From assembly GCA_946187935.1 (NCBI GenBank), contig CAMHSJ010000007.1:1-64000 (forward strand): a stretch of 64,000 nucleotides of DNA. The letters run 5' to 3'. This DNA is from an uncultured Clostridia bacterium. GTDB taxonomy: Bacteria; Bacillota; Clostridia; Saccharofermentanales; Saccharofermentanaceae. Under the pieces are notes generated by a model. It ran no database searches and was not told where the DNA came from. It was given only the letters and a program-made list of their open reading frames with translations. Numbering within the stretch: position 1 is the stretch's first letter; every line of letters starts with the position of its first letter. The position numbers and the translations under genes are program-made. Positions 17,953 to 26,867 of the stretch are shown here, piece by piece.

Positions 17953-19569
17953 TTAGTCGTCCTTGGAATGGATGCTCTCGAATCTGAGCTTAAATGCCTC
18001 GTTGTGGTCAACTGCCCAGTCGGTAGCCCATTCTGATTCGAATAAGACAACAGGCTCGTCATCCCTGTCCAAGACAAGGAGTGAAGTGGACGTAAGGGTC
18101 ATTTCCTTGGGATCGAAGCCTTCAACATCAGATTTTACCCAGCGTGCCAGACGGTAGGGCAGGGGTGTCCTGACTATATCAACGTTATATTCGGACTTGA
18201 GCCTGTACTCTAAGACATCAAACTGCAGGATGCCTACAACGCCCATTACATAGGTCTCGGTACCGATGTCAGGCTGCTTGTAGAGCTGTACCGCGCCTTC
18301 CTGTGAGAGCTGCTCGATGCCCTTAAGGAACTGCTTGCGCTTCATTGAATCCTTGGGTTCGACCCTGGCAAAATTCTCAGGTGCGAATACGGGAATGGGA
18401 TCAAATTCGAACTTGCGGTTAGAAGAGATCATGGTGTCGCCGATCCTGAAGTTGCCCGGATCGAAGATGCCGATGATGTCTCCTGCAAATGCCTCTTCAG
18501 CGATCTCTCTGTCCTGTGCCATGAACTGCTGGGGCTGAGCTAAGGTGATCTTCTTGCCGGTCCTCATGAGGTTGACCTGCATATTCTTCTCGTACTGTCC
18601 CGAGCAGATCCTGATAAATGCCATCCTGTCCCTGTGAGAGGGATCCATGTTGGCCTGGATCTTAAATACAAAGCCCGAGAACATCTCGTCTGAAGGCACA
18701 ATCACGCCGTCAGTTGAGTTATGGTCAGCAGGACCCGGCGCCATCTTGAGGAAGTGCTTAAGGAACGGCTCTACACCGAAGTTGGTAATTGCAGAACCGA
18801 AGAATACGGGCGTCAGATCGCCTCTTAATACCCTGTCCATGTCAAGGTCGTCGCCTGCCATGTCAAGGAGTTCGATATCGTTTCTTAATGTCTCCAGGTG
18901 ACCAGGCATCAGCATCTCATCCAGCGCGGGATCGTCGATGCCCGAGACCTTCTCCGTTACCATTGATGCACCGTGGTCGTTATTGTCCTTGTCGAAAAGA
19001 AGGACGCTCTTGCTCGCTCTCTCGTAAACACCTTCGAAATCGCCGTCTGTGCCTATGGGCCAGTTGACGGGGCAGGATCTGATGCCCAAGACCTTTTCTA
19101 ATTCATCCATGAGGTCAAAAGGATTCTTCGAAGCCCGGTCCATCTTGTTGATGAACGTGAAGATCGGTATTCCGCGTCTTCTGCAGACCTCGAAGAGCTT
19201 AACGGTCTGTGCCTCGACACCCTTCGCGCCGTCAAGCACCATTACCGCGGAGTCAGCTGCGCAGAGCGTTCTGTATGTATCTTCAGAGAAGTCCTGGTGA
19301 CCTGGGGTATCCAGGATGTTTATGTGGCAGTTATCGTATTCGAACTGCATGACAGAAGAAGTGACGGAGATACCACGCTTTTTCTCGATCTCCATCCAGT
19401 CTGATGTGGCGTGACGGGCAGCCTTCCTCGCCTTGACGGATCCTGCCTGGTGGATCGCGCCTCCGTAAAGGAGCAGCTTCTCGGTAATGGTAGTCTTACC
19501 GGCATCCGGGTGGGATATTATGGCAAACGTACGGCGCCTTTTGATTTCTTCTTCCCTGGAGTAATTCAT
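17953..19569 (-). CDS. prfC: Peptide chain release factor 3
   Basis: A 538-residue translational GTPase that removes RF1/RF2 from the ribosome after peptide release. G1 is SHPDAGKTTITEKLL, G3 is DTPGHQDFSEDTYR and G4 is FINKMDR; the C-terminal part holds the domain II/III features of RF3. The start at 19569 (MNYSREEEIK) has TGAGG 7 nt upstream. A longer open frame reaching 19833 runs into malQ and is not coding. It is transcribed divergently from malQ. RF1 lies 6 kb away. Confidence 0.95.
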   Translation of the reverse strand: MNYSREEEIKRRRTFAIISHPDAGKTTITEKLLLYGGAIHQAGSVKARKAARHATSDWMEIEKKRGISVTSSVMQFEYDNCHINILDTPGHQDFSEDTYRTLCAADSAVMVLDGAKGVEAQTVKLFEVCRRRGIPIFTFINKMDRASKNPFDLMDELEKVLGIRSCPVNWPIGTDGDFEGVYERASKSVLLFDKDNNDHGASMVTEKVSGIDDPALDEMLMPGHLETLRNDIELLDMAGDDLDMDRVLRGDLTPVFFGSAITNFGVEPFLKHFLKMAPGPADHNSTDGVIVPSDEMFSGFVFKIQANMDPSHRDRMAFIRICSGQYEKNMQVNLMRTGKKITLAQPQQFMAQDREIAEEAFAGDIIGIFDPGNFRIGDTMISSNRKFEFDPIPVFAPENFARVEPKDSMKRKQFLKGIEQLSQEGAVQLYKQPDIGTETYVMGVVGILQFDVLEYRLKSEYNVDIVRTPLPYRLARWVKSDVEGFDPKEMTLTSTSLLVLDRDDEPVVLFESEWATDWAVDHNEAFKLRFESIHSKDD

Positions 19570-19600
19570 TTTGAACCTCAGTATTGTATAATATATAAGC

Positions 19601-19629
19601 TTGTTAAAAGCCAAATAATTATATATAAG
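19601..19629 (+). promoter_or_regulatory. AT-rich divergent promoter region of malQ and prfC
   Basis: TTGTTA at 19601 with TATAAG at 19624 (17-nt spacer) is the best + strand match, but the start would fall at the malQ ribosome binding site. TATATA at 19622 is an alternative. The whole 77-nt gap (19570-19646) is AT-rich and must serve both genes. Confidence 0.35.
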
Positions 19630-19646
19630 TTTGAGAGGGATTACAA

Positions 19647-21278
19647 ATGAAACGTGGTGGCGGTGTTTTAATGCACATCGCGTCGCTCCCGGGACCGTTC
19701 GGGATCGGCGTAATAGGAGAAGAAGCGGTAGCATTTGCAAAACAGCTAAAAGCTCAGGGAATGAAGTACTGGCAGGTCCTGCCTTTCTCATATCCGGGAA
19801 TGGGCAATTCTCCTTACCAGAGTTTCTCTGCATTTGCAGGCAACTGGTTATTCATCGATCCGAGAAGACTCATGGACAAGGGCCTTCTTACACCTAACGA
19901 GGTGGTTGAGGCAGAGTACTCACAGAATAAGTGGAGGATCGATTACGATTATTTAAGAGTAAACAGGGACGAGATGCTCCGCAAGGCATTTGCCAGAGCT
20001 GACAAGGCTATGCTCAAGGCTACTGACAAGTTCCTTGAAGAGAATAAATGGGCAGTGGATGTTGCGCTCTACCAGGCGATAAAGGACGATAACTTCGGCA
20101 AGGCCTGGTGGGACTGGAGCGACGAGAGGCTCAAGAACTACGATAAGGCTGCAACAGACGATCTCAAGGACAATCCGAACTATAAGTATCATGCATTCGT
20201 GCAGTATCTTTTCGCAACAGAATGGGCTGAGATCAAGAAGCAGATCAACGAAGCGGGAATATCCATAATAGGCGACATGCCTATCTATGTATCAGGCGAT
20301 TCTGCGGATGTATGGGCTTCAAGGAGCATGTTCAAGATGGCATCTCCCGCCAAGGTCAAGAAGCTCCTTTCTGCTTACGAGAAGGACATGACAAAGTACA
20401 GAAAGCTCAAGGAAGAAGATCCTGATGCCAAGGATGCCAACGGCGTTCCGGTAAAAGAACCCCGCAAGGTCAAGACTGAGGCACTTGTATTTGACAAGGT
20501 CGCAGGCGTGCCTCCGGATTATTTCTCTGCTGACGGCCAGCTCTGGGGCAACCCCGTCTACGACTGGAAGAAGATGAAAGAAGACGGCTACGAGTGGTGG
20601 ATGGACAGGATCGCTGAGAATTACAAGCTCTACGATTACTTAAGGATCGACCACTTCAGGGCATTCTCATCCTACTGGGAAGTCGAGGCTAATGCCGAGA
20701 CTGCAAGAGAGGGTGAGTGGTGCAAGGGCCCGGGACTTGAATTCTTCGATAAGATCGACAAGGTCTTCGGTGACAGATCAAGGCTCATCGCAGAGGATCT
20801 GGGAGAGATCACTCCTGATCTTAAGGCGTTTATGGAAGGCGTTAAGATCCCCGGCATGAGGGTCATGGAGTTTGCATTTAACCCCGGAGATGACTCTTCT
20901 TTCATGCCTCACAACTTCACAAAGAACTGCGTTGCCTACACGGGCACACACGACAATAACACGCTCCTCGGATGGCTCTGGGACTGCCCTGAACACGTCC
21001 GTAAGTTCTGCCTTGAATACTGCGGTTTCGAAGGCGATAACTGGGGCGACGGCGGAACGTACAGCGCTTCCTGCAGGGCGATAATAAAGACCCTGTGGAT
21101 GAGCCATGCTGACGTTGTCATCATCCCGATCCAGGATATGCTGGGTTACGGCGCAGACACCAGGATGAACACTCCGGGAACCATGGACGGCAACTGGATC
21201 GTCAGGTTCACCAGGGAGGATTTTGCATCGATAGACAATGATTGGTACGCCAAGATCAACAGGCTGTACTACCGCTGA
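19647..21278 (+). CDS. malQ: 4-alpha-glucanotransferase (amylomaltase)
   Basis: A 543-residue GH77 enzyme that disproportionates maltodextrins, supporting glycogen or starch breakdown. Catalytic motifs are present: the nucleophile Asp in LRIDHFRAF, the acid Glu in IAEDLGEITPDL and the stabilising Asp in YTGTHDNNT. The substrate loop reads VAGVPPDYFSADGQLWGNP. It is about 40 residues longer than usual because of a Lys/Glu-rich insertion just before that loop (KKLLSAYEKDMTKYRKLKEE region). GAGAGGG lies 7 nt before the ATG. glpK follows after 13 nt. Confidence 0.95.
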   Translation: MKRGGGVLMHIASLPGPFGIGVIGEEAVAFAKQLKAQGMKYWQVLPFSYPGMGNSPYQSFSAFAGNWLFIDPRRLMDKGLLTPNEVVEAEYSQNKWRIDYDYLRVNRDEMLRKAFARADKAMLKATDKFLEENKWAVDVALYQAIKDDNFGKAWWDWSDERLKNYDKAATDDLKDNPNYKYHAFVQYLFATEWAEIKKQINEAGISIIGDMPIYVSGDSADVWASRSMFKMASPAKVKKLLSAYEKDMTKYRKLKEEDPDAKDANGVPVKEPRKVKTEALVFDKVAGVPPDYFSADGQLWGNPVYDWKKMKEDGYEWWMDRIAENYKLYDYLRIDHFRAFSSYWEVEANAETAREGEWCKGPGLEFFDKIDKVFGDRSRLIAEDLGEITPDLKAFMEGVKIPGMRVMEFAFNPGDDSSFMPHNFTKNCVAYTGTHDNNTLLGWLWDCPEHVRKFCLEYCGFEGDNWGDGGTYSASCRAIIKTLWMSHADVVIIPIQDMLGYGADTRMNTPGTMDGNWIVRFTREDFASIDNDWYAKINRLYYR

Positions 21279-21291
21279 TACGAGGCCGCAG

Positions 21292-22830
21292 ATGGAATAC
21301 ATTCTCTCTATCGATCAGGGCACTACATCGACCAAGGCGTTCCTGCTTGACAAGGACGGACAGCTCCAGCAAGGAAGCCCCGTCCCGATAAAGCAGTACT
21401 ATCCCCAGCCCGGTTTTGTCGAGCACGATGCTGATGAGATATTCTCATCGGTATTAAGAGCGATACTCAATCTGATAACCAAGTTCCCTGAAGCAAAGGG
21501 AAATATCAGATGCGTTGGCATTACAAACCAGCGCGAGACTACCATCGCCATGGACCTTAAGGGCAGGCCCTTATACCATGCCATAGTCTGGCAGTGCAGA
21601 AGGACCACGGATATCTGCAGAAGGCCTGAGATCAAGGGCAAGGACAGAAGGATAACGGAGATAACGGGTCTCAAGATCGATCCGTATTTTTCCGCTACCA
21701 AGATGCTCTGGCTTAAGGAGAATGTGGAAGGTTTATCTGACCTTCTTGATAAAGGACAGGCATTGTTTGCTACAGTAGACGGCTTCCTGGTATATAACCT
21801 TACATCAGGAAAGAGTTTCAGGAGTGATTATTCCAACTGTTCGAGGACAATGCTCTTTGACATAACAGAGCTCCGATACAGCAGTGAGCTTTTGTCTTTA
21901 TTCGGCATTAGAAAAGAATGCCTTGCTGAGCCCTCGCCTTCGTGCAGCGATCACGGGCAGATCGATCTTGATGAAACCAGGCTTTCCGATCTTGGTTTCT
22001 CATCTTCTGAGATCGAAGGATTAAGGTCATTAAACGGAGTCCCCATAACAGGCGTGTTAGGCGATCAGCCTGCTGCGCTTCTCGGCCAGAATGCAGTAAA
22101 CGAAGGCGATGCCAAGACTACATACGGCACAGGCTGTTTTACCCTGATGAATGTCGGGAACAGACCCGTCATGAGCCGCAGCGGACTTCTTACCTCATGT
22201 TCGTGGTCTTATAACGGGGTTACGAGTTATGCGCTCGAGGGAAGCATCTTCCAGGCAGGTTCGATCATAAGCTGGCTTAAAGACGAGATGAGGCTCATAG
22301 ATTCACCTTCTGAATGTGACGGTATCTGCTACTCGATAAAGGATACGGGCGGAGTTTATCTTGTCCCTGCCTTTACAGGTCTTGGCGCTCCTTACTGGAA
22401 GCCTGATGCAAGAGGTGTTCTCACAGGTCTTACAAGAGGCACGGGAAGGAAACAGATAGTAAGGGCCGGCGTTGAATCCATTGCATACCAGGTAACGGAA
22501 TTGGTCAAGCTCATGATGGACGATACGGGGATCAAGACCAAGTGCATGAAGGTCGACGGCGGAGTATGCGCTTCGCAGTTCCTGATGCAGCTTCAGTCAG
22601 ACCTTCTGGGCATTAAGATCGCAAGAGCCGAGTCTGATGAGATGACTGCGATGGGCGCAGGCCTTGCTGCAGGTCTTTCATCGGGATATTTCAAGGGCTT
22701 TGACGAGATCTCATCTTTCTACAAGGCATCACTCGAATACGAACCCAACATGTCAGCATATGAAGTATCCAGGGTTATGGATGCTTATCAGAACGCCGTA
22801 AGGGCGGCGCTTCTGGCCGGCAACACATAA
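21292..22830 (+). CDS. glpK: Glycerol kinase
   Basis: A 512-residue FGGY-family kinase making glycerol 3-phosphate from glycerol and ATP. Motifs include YILSIDQGTTSTKAFL, GITNQRETT, HAIVWQCRRT, NCSRTMLFDI, and the C-terminal phosphate loop KVDGGVCASQFLMQ. ATG 21292 has GAGG 6 nt upstream; an upstream start at 21238 would overlap malQ. No glycerol facilitator or GlpD gene is nearby. The AEC carrier gene begins 12 nt later. Confidence 0.93.
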   Translation: MEYILSIDQGTTSTKAFLLDKDGQLQQGSPVPIKQYYPQPGFVEHDADEIFSSVLRAILNLITKFPEAKGNIRCVGITNQRETTIAMDLKGRPLYHAIVWQCRRTTDICRRPEIKGKDRRITEITGLKIDPYFSATKMLWLKENVEGLSDLLDKGQALFATVDGFLVYNLTSGKSFRSDYSNCSRTMLFDITELRYSSELLSLFGIRKECLAEPSPSCSDHGQIDLDETRLSDLGFSSSEIEGLRSLNGVPITGVLGDQPAALLGQNAVNEGDAKTTYGTGCFTLMNVGNRPVMSRSGLLTSCSWSYNGVTSYALEGSIFQAGSIISWLKDEMRLIDSPSECDGICYSIKDTGGVYLVPAFTGLGAPYWKPDARGVLTGLTRGTGRKQIVRAGVESIAYQVTELVKLMMDDTGIKTKCMKVDGGVCASQFLMQLQSDLLGIKIARAESDEMTAMGAGLAAGLSSGYFKGFDEISSFYKASLEYEPNMSAYEVSRVMDAYQNAVRAALLAGNT

Positions 22831-22842
22831 GAGGCTTATAAC

Positions 22843-23769
22843 ATGCTGCAGATATACATAGCGTTCTTTAAGATCTTCATCTACATCACATTGGGACTTG
22901 TTCTCAATAAGTGCCGTGTCATAGACAGACGTACCGAGATAGCGATGGCCAACGTCCTCTTAAAGGCTGTCCTGCCGTTTACTATCCTCGGCGCATCACA
23001 GGTAACTTTCTCCAGTGAAGTCCTGCAGGGCATATTTGCAGTCGGAGGTTTTGCAGCTGCTTACTGCACCATCTCGCTTCTTGTCATCTATGTGTTCCTC
23101 AGGCGCTCCAGGATGACCGCCGACGAGAAGAGGATAACATCGATCCTGATGGTGTTCTCCAACACGAGTTTTATCGGCATGCCGCTCATGCAGGAACTGT
23201 ATGGTGATCAGGGACTCCTGCTCGCATCTGTCTTTAATCTTATCTCGAACCTGTTCTTCTATTCTGTCGGAGCGATCGTCATCTCGAAGAAGCACTTCCG
23301 CGTCATAGATCTGATCTCGAATCCCGTATCCCTCGTATCGATCTTATCGATAGCGCTCTTCGCGATACCGTGGAGAATGCCAGTATTCATTCAGGAGACG
23401 ATCAGCCTTGTCGGCGACATGAATGTTCCATTGTCCATGATGGTAATAGGTTCCATGCTGTCTACGATCAGCCCCAAGAAACTGTTCATGGACATCAAGT
23501 CCTACAATATCGTCTTTGTTAAGATGATCCTGATGCCCACGCTGGCACTGGGACTGTGCATGTTCCTGGACAGGATGATAGAAGTTCTGCCCGTTACTCT
23601 TATCACGATAGTCGTGATGTGTGCCCTGCCGCCTAATTCAACAGCGGTAATCTTTGCAGAGCAGTACGATACCGAGCCTGAATTCTGCGCGAGGGCTGTT
23701 GCGCTCTCGATGCTCGGCATGCTGTTCCTGCTCCTGTTCTGGGTTTCCGTGGCAGGCAAAGTCTTATGA
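22843..23769 (+). CDS. AEC-family (auxin efflux carrier-type) transporter
   Basis: A 308-residue membrane protein with about ten hydrophobic segments in two five-helix halves. The family signature region appears around SNTSFIGMPLMQELYGDQG, and a C-terminal ALPPNSTAVIFAEQYD loop fits AEC members. Bacterial AEC proteins export or take up organic acids and small metabolites; the substrate here is unknown. It lies in a run after glpK with a GAGG site before the ATG. Confidence 0.88.
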   Translation: MLQIYIAFFKIFIYITLGLVLNKCRVIDRRTEIAMANVLLKAVLPFTILGASQVTFSSEVLQGIFAVGGFAAAYCTISLLVIYVFLRRSRMTADEKRITSILMVFSNTSFIGMPLMQELYGDQGLLLASVFNLISNLFFYSVGAIVISKKHFRVIDLISNPVSLVSILSIALFAIPWRMPVFIQETISLVGDMNVPLSMMVIGSMLSTISPKKLFMDIKSYNIVFVKMILMPTLALGLCMFLDRMIEVLPVTLITIVVMCALPPNSTAVIFAEQYDTEPEFCARAVALSMLGMLFLLLFWVSVAGKVL

Positions 23770-23784
23770 TATTGGAGGTCTTTT

Positions 23785-24510
23785 ATGGAAGGTAATCTGA
23801 TAGACCGTATCGAAAACAAAGAGCTTACAGATCTTCTCAATAAGATCAAGGAAGATCCTGCAGAAGAGAACATGATCGCTCTTCTCAAGTGCGCTGCAGG
23901 TTCGACTTTCCTGGTCCCCGTAACAGGCACTGAGGGCAACTACAGTTTCCATGCGATCTCAGGCAGGGATTCCAAAAGATACATAGTCGTTTATTCTGAT
24001 TCAGACTCATTCGAAGAAGGGCACAAGGGCAAACAGCAGGGAGGCGTTCTTGCGGGTTTTGAAGACCTTATAGATGTTGTCCTTGAAGAGAAGATGGACC
24101 TTGACGGTTTTGTCATCAATCCCGGGATGCAGGAGGTCCTCTTCGGAAAGGATATGCTCTCTCTGATCAAGGATCAGATGGCAGATCCTGCTGACGAGAC
24201 AGCTAAGGTCGGAGAGCCTGACCACTATCCGCCGAAGCTGAAGCAGAAGATAGATGAATACTTAGCTTCACAGGACAAGGTATCGGCTGTCTGGGTCAGG
24301 CTCCTTCTTGCGAACGGAACGGGGATACATAAGTGGCTCATCGTTATCGAGACAAAGCTTGAAGGCGAAGAATTAAGATACGAGGCAGACAACTTAAAGA
24401 ACTTCCTCACGCCATACCTGGACGGGCTTGATGGCATGATAGTCTCATCAAAAGAAGAATTTGCACAAAGAGTCATAAAGAACGTTAAACCGTTCGGGAG
24501 CAAGTCATGA
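23785..24510 (+). CDS. SseB-like protein
   Basis: A 241-residue soluble protein with an SseB N-terminal domain (about 15-130; FLVPVTGTEGNYSF and VVYSDSDSFEEG, ending FVINPGMQEVLFGKDML). A C-terminal SseB-type domain follows (about 150-240; SAVWVRLLLANGTGIHKWL). SseB is known for enhanced serine sensitivity in E. coli, mechanism unclear. Its stop overlaps the next gene (ATGA), linking it to two membrane-anchored paralogues. Confidence 0.75.
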   Translation: MEGNLIDRIENKELTDLLNKIKEDPAEENMIALLKCAAGSTFLVPVTGTEGNYSFHAISGRDSKRYIVVYSDSDSFEEGHKGKQQGGVLAGFEDLIDVVLEEKMDLDGFVINPGMQEVLFGKDMLSLIKDQMADPADETAKVGEPDHYPPKLKQKIDEYLASQDKVSAVWVRLLLANGTGIHKWLIVIETKLEGEELRYEADNLKNFLTPYLDGLDGMIVSSKEEFAQRVIKNVKPFGSKS

Positions 24511-25118
24511 CAGAAAAAGCACGGAATCTCCTTATAGCAACGATCATCATCGTCACGCTCCTGGGCATCGTGACAACGGTTAATTTCAAGAGCAGGAAAG
24601 GCGAATTTGATAATATCGAGAGGCAGTTTTTGTCTCACGACATTGATTTTTACTGGGTAGGCGAGGTCCCTTATAATCTCAAAGGCATCAGCAAGAGGAT
24701 CAACAGGGCAGAAGCAGGGTCTTTGTCTGATGCCAACATGCCTTCTTCAAGATACATGGGTTATGTGACTGTTGCCGAGCCTGTGGGAAACGGGCAGACT
24801 GAATACAAACTGATAACCTCAGATACTCTTGTTGTCGTATACAAAGTAGATTACCTGTCATCTTCTGATAAGGATGTCATCTACAGATGCGTGCAGAACG
24901 GGATACCTGTTCTTGCCATAGGAGAAGACTGCGTTGAGCAGGTCAAATCAGCAATCGGAAGAACGGACGATGCTTCGGGTGTGAAGTCTTATTTCTACAG
25001 CCTGAACAAGGGCGCTGTCAGTGATCCCATGGATCCTAATATGGTCATTCCATATGACTGGGACATAGAATTCTTAACTTTCGTAATGAAGAATTTCGGA
25101 TACCCGGCAGAAGGATAA
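24507..25118 (+). CDS. Membrane-anchored protein, first of a paralogous pair
   Basis: 203 residues, family not recognised. One N-terminal membrane helix (about 7-24) is followed by an exterior domain. Clear similarity to the next gene product is visible: DIDFYWVGEVPYNL versus DLQIYWIGEYPSDL; NGIPVLAIGEDCV versus NEVPILAIGSGSV; and YFYSLNKGAVSDPMDP versus FYYRLGEGYVNDPLDA. The alternating strand/helix pattern with a conserved LAIG motif suggests an alpha/beta fold. The ATG overlaps the sseB-like stop by 4 nt. Confidence 0.65.
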   Translation: MTEKARNLLIATIIIVTLLGIVTTVNFKSRKGEFDNIERQFLSHDIDFYWVGEVPYNLKGISKRINRAEAGSLSDANMPSSRYMGYVTVAEPVGNGQTEYKLITSDTLVVVYKVDYLSSSDKDVIYRCVQNGIPVLAIGEDCVEQVKSAIGRTDDASGVKSYFYSLNKGAVSDPMDPNMVIPYDWDIEFLTFVMKNFGYPAEG

Positions 25119-25122
25119 AAAA

Positions 25123-25806
25123 GTGGATCAGAAGGGCCGTCTTGTAGTTGTTCTCGTAATCGCTGCGATCGCGCTTATCGCTATTCCCGGAGTATGGCTT
25201 CTGGGCAGCAGACGCAACAGCAGTATGTATGCGAGGCTCGATGAGTTTAATCTGTCTAAGGCTGAGCTCGCCGGACATGATCTTCAGATCTACTGGATTG
25301 GCGAATACCCTTCTGATCTCTCAGGACTTGAACAGGTTACATCAGTTATCGCACCCGGAGACCTTACTGAAGACAATATGCCCATAAAGGTGCCTGAGTT
25401 TCACTTCACGACCTACAACCAGGACGGCAATAAGACAAGCGAGAATGTTCCAAGGGAATATGCAGGTGATCTTCTTATCGTGATCTATAATGTCAGCTTC
25501 CTCGAGCAGGAAGACATAGACATCTTAAAGAACTGCATATCGGAAAACGAAGTGCCGATCCTTGCCATAGGATCAGGCTCAGTTTCTCTTGTAAGGGACA
25601 TGCTCATGTACTCCAAGGATCTTTACGGCAGCACGTCATTTTATTACAGGCTTGGCGAAGGCTATGTGAATGATCCTCTGGATGCTGACAAGGTTTTAGC
25701 AGGCGGAATGGATCTCGGGGAAGGATATGTATCTTACATCAATGATCTTTTCGGATATAATATGCCGGCAGATGAAGAAGACACCGGTGTGGAGATGAGC
25801 GCTTAA
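25123..25806 (+). CDS. Membrane-anchored protein, second of a paralogous pair
   Basis: 227 residues starting at GTG 25123, with AAGGA 7 nt upstream. One N-terminal helix (about 7-27) precedes an exterior domain that aligns along its length with the preceding protein, marking an old tandem duplication. The N-terminal helix sequences and the tail (ending DEEDTGVEMSA) differ. The stop overlaps the prfA start by 1 nt. No function can be given. Confidence 0.65.
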   Translation: MDQKGRLVVVLVIAAIALIAIPGVWLLGSRRNSSMYARLDEFNLSKAELAGHDLQIYWIGEYPSDLSGLEQVTSVIAPGDLTEDNMPIKVPEFHFTTYNQDGNKTSENVPREYAGDLLIVIYNVSFLEQEDIDILKNCISENEVPILAIGSGSVSLVRDMLMYSKDLYGSTSFYYRLGEGYVNDPLDADKVLAGGMDLGEGYVSYINDLFGYNMPADEEDTGVEMSA

Positions 25807-26867
25807 TGATAGACAAGAGCAAGACAGACAGGATAAGAGCCAGATATGAAGAACTGACCGCATCAATAAGTGATCCGGCCGTTTCTTCTGATCCTGCCAA
25901 ATATGCTGAGATGAGTAAAGAGATAGGCGCACTTACTCCGCAGGTCGAAGCCATAGACAGGTATGAGAAGCGGCTTAAGGACATTGACGATCTTATCGAG
26001 CTCTTAAAGAGCAATAACGATCCCGAGATGCACGAACTGGCAAACAGCGAACTGTCTGAAGCCAAGGAAGATGCCGAGGCTTTAGAGAAGGAGATCCTGA
26101 TCTATGTCGCTCCAAAAGACCCGAGGGATTCCAAGTCCGTCATCATGGAGATCAGGGCGGGAGCAGGCGGAGAAGAGTCCGCTCTTTTCGCTGGTGATCT
26201 GCTCAAGATGTATTCAGCTTATGCAGCTTCCAAGGGATTTGTCATGACCAGGATAGACGAGAGCCCGACAGGCCTCGGAGGATTTAAGGAAGTCGTCGTC
26301 GAGATCGCAGGATACGGCGCGTACAGCAGGTTCAAGTTCGAGTCGGGAGTGCACAGGGTCCAGCGCGTTCCAGTCACTGAATCGGGCGGAAGAGTGCACA
26401 CATCGACGGCAACAGTAGCCGTTCTTCCCGAAGCTGAAGCTACTGAAGTAACGATCGATCCCAAGGATCTCAAGATCGACAGATATAGGTCCTCAGGCGC
26501 AGGCGGACAGCATATCAACAAGACCTCTTCAGCCATAAGGATCACCCATATTCCTACAGGCATCGTCGTTACATGCCAGGACGAAAGATCGCAGATCCAG
26601 AACAAGGAAAAGGCGATGGCAGTACTGCAGAGCCGCCTCTGGGACATAGCAAGGAACAACGACGTCAGCAGCGAGAACGATCAGAGAAGATCACAGGTAG
26701 GAATGGGAGACAGATCCGAGAGGATCAGGACGTATAATTACCATCAGGGAAGAGTGACTGACCACAGGATAGGACTCACGCTCTATAAGCTCGAGAGCAT
26801 TCTCGCAGGAGACCTTGATGAGATAATAGACGCGCTTACGCTCGCGAGCGCGGCAGAGGAGACATAA
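25806..26867 (+). CDS. prfA: Peptide chain release factor 1
   Basis: 353 residues. The GGQ motif that triggers peptidyl-tRNA hydrolysis is at residues 233-235. The RVPVTESGGRVHTST region carries the PxT stop-codon reading tripeptide as PVT, which marks RF1 (UAA/UAG) rather than RF2. The usual downstream partner prmC, encoding the GGQ methyltransferase, is not here; the Sua5 gene follows directly (stop TAA, ATG at 26868). Confidence 0.96.
   Translation: MIDKSKTDRIRARYEELTASISDPAVSSDPAKYAEMSKEIGALTPQVEAIDRYEKRLKDIDDLIELLKSNNDPEMHELANSELSEAKEDAEALEKEILIYVAPKDPRDSKSVIMEIRAGAGGEESALFAGDLLKMYSAYAASKGFVMTRIDESPTGLGGFKEVVVEIAGYGAYSRFKFESGVHRVQRVPVTESGGRVHTSTATVAVLPEAEATEVTIDPKDLKIDRYRSSGAGGQHINKTSSAIRITHIPTGIVVTCQDERSQIQNKEKAMAVLQSRLWDIARNNDVSSENDQRRSQVGMGDRSERIRTYNYHQGRVTDHRIGLTLYKLESILAGDLDEIIDALTLASAAEET

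Noticed and set aside
19570..19833. A longer prfC reading frame starting at 19833
   Set aside because: It overlaps malQ on the other strand, and MNYSREEEIK at 19569 has a proper ribosome binding site and matches RF3.
23502..23939. Minus-strand open frame of 145 codons across the AEC and SseB-like genes
   Set aside because: Antisense shadow of coding sequence with no domain and no ribosome binding site.
26219..26659. Minus-strand open frame inside prfA
   Set aside because: It mirrors a strongly conserved release-factor coding region.
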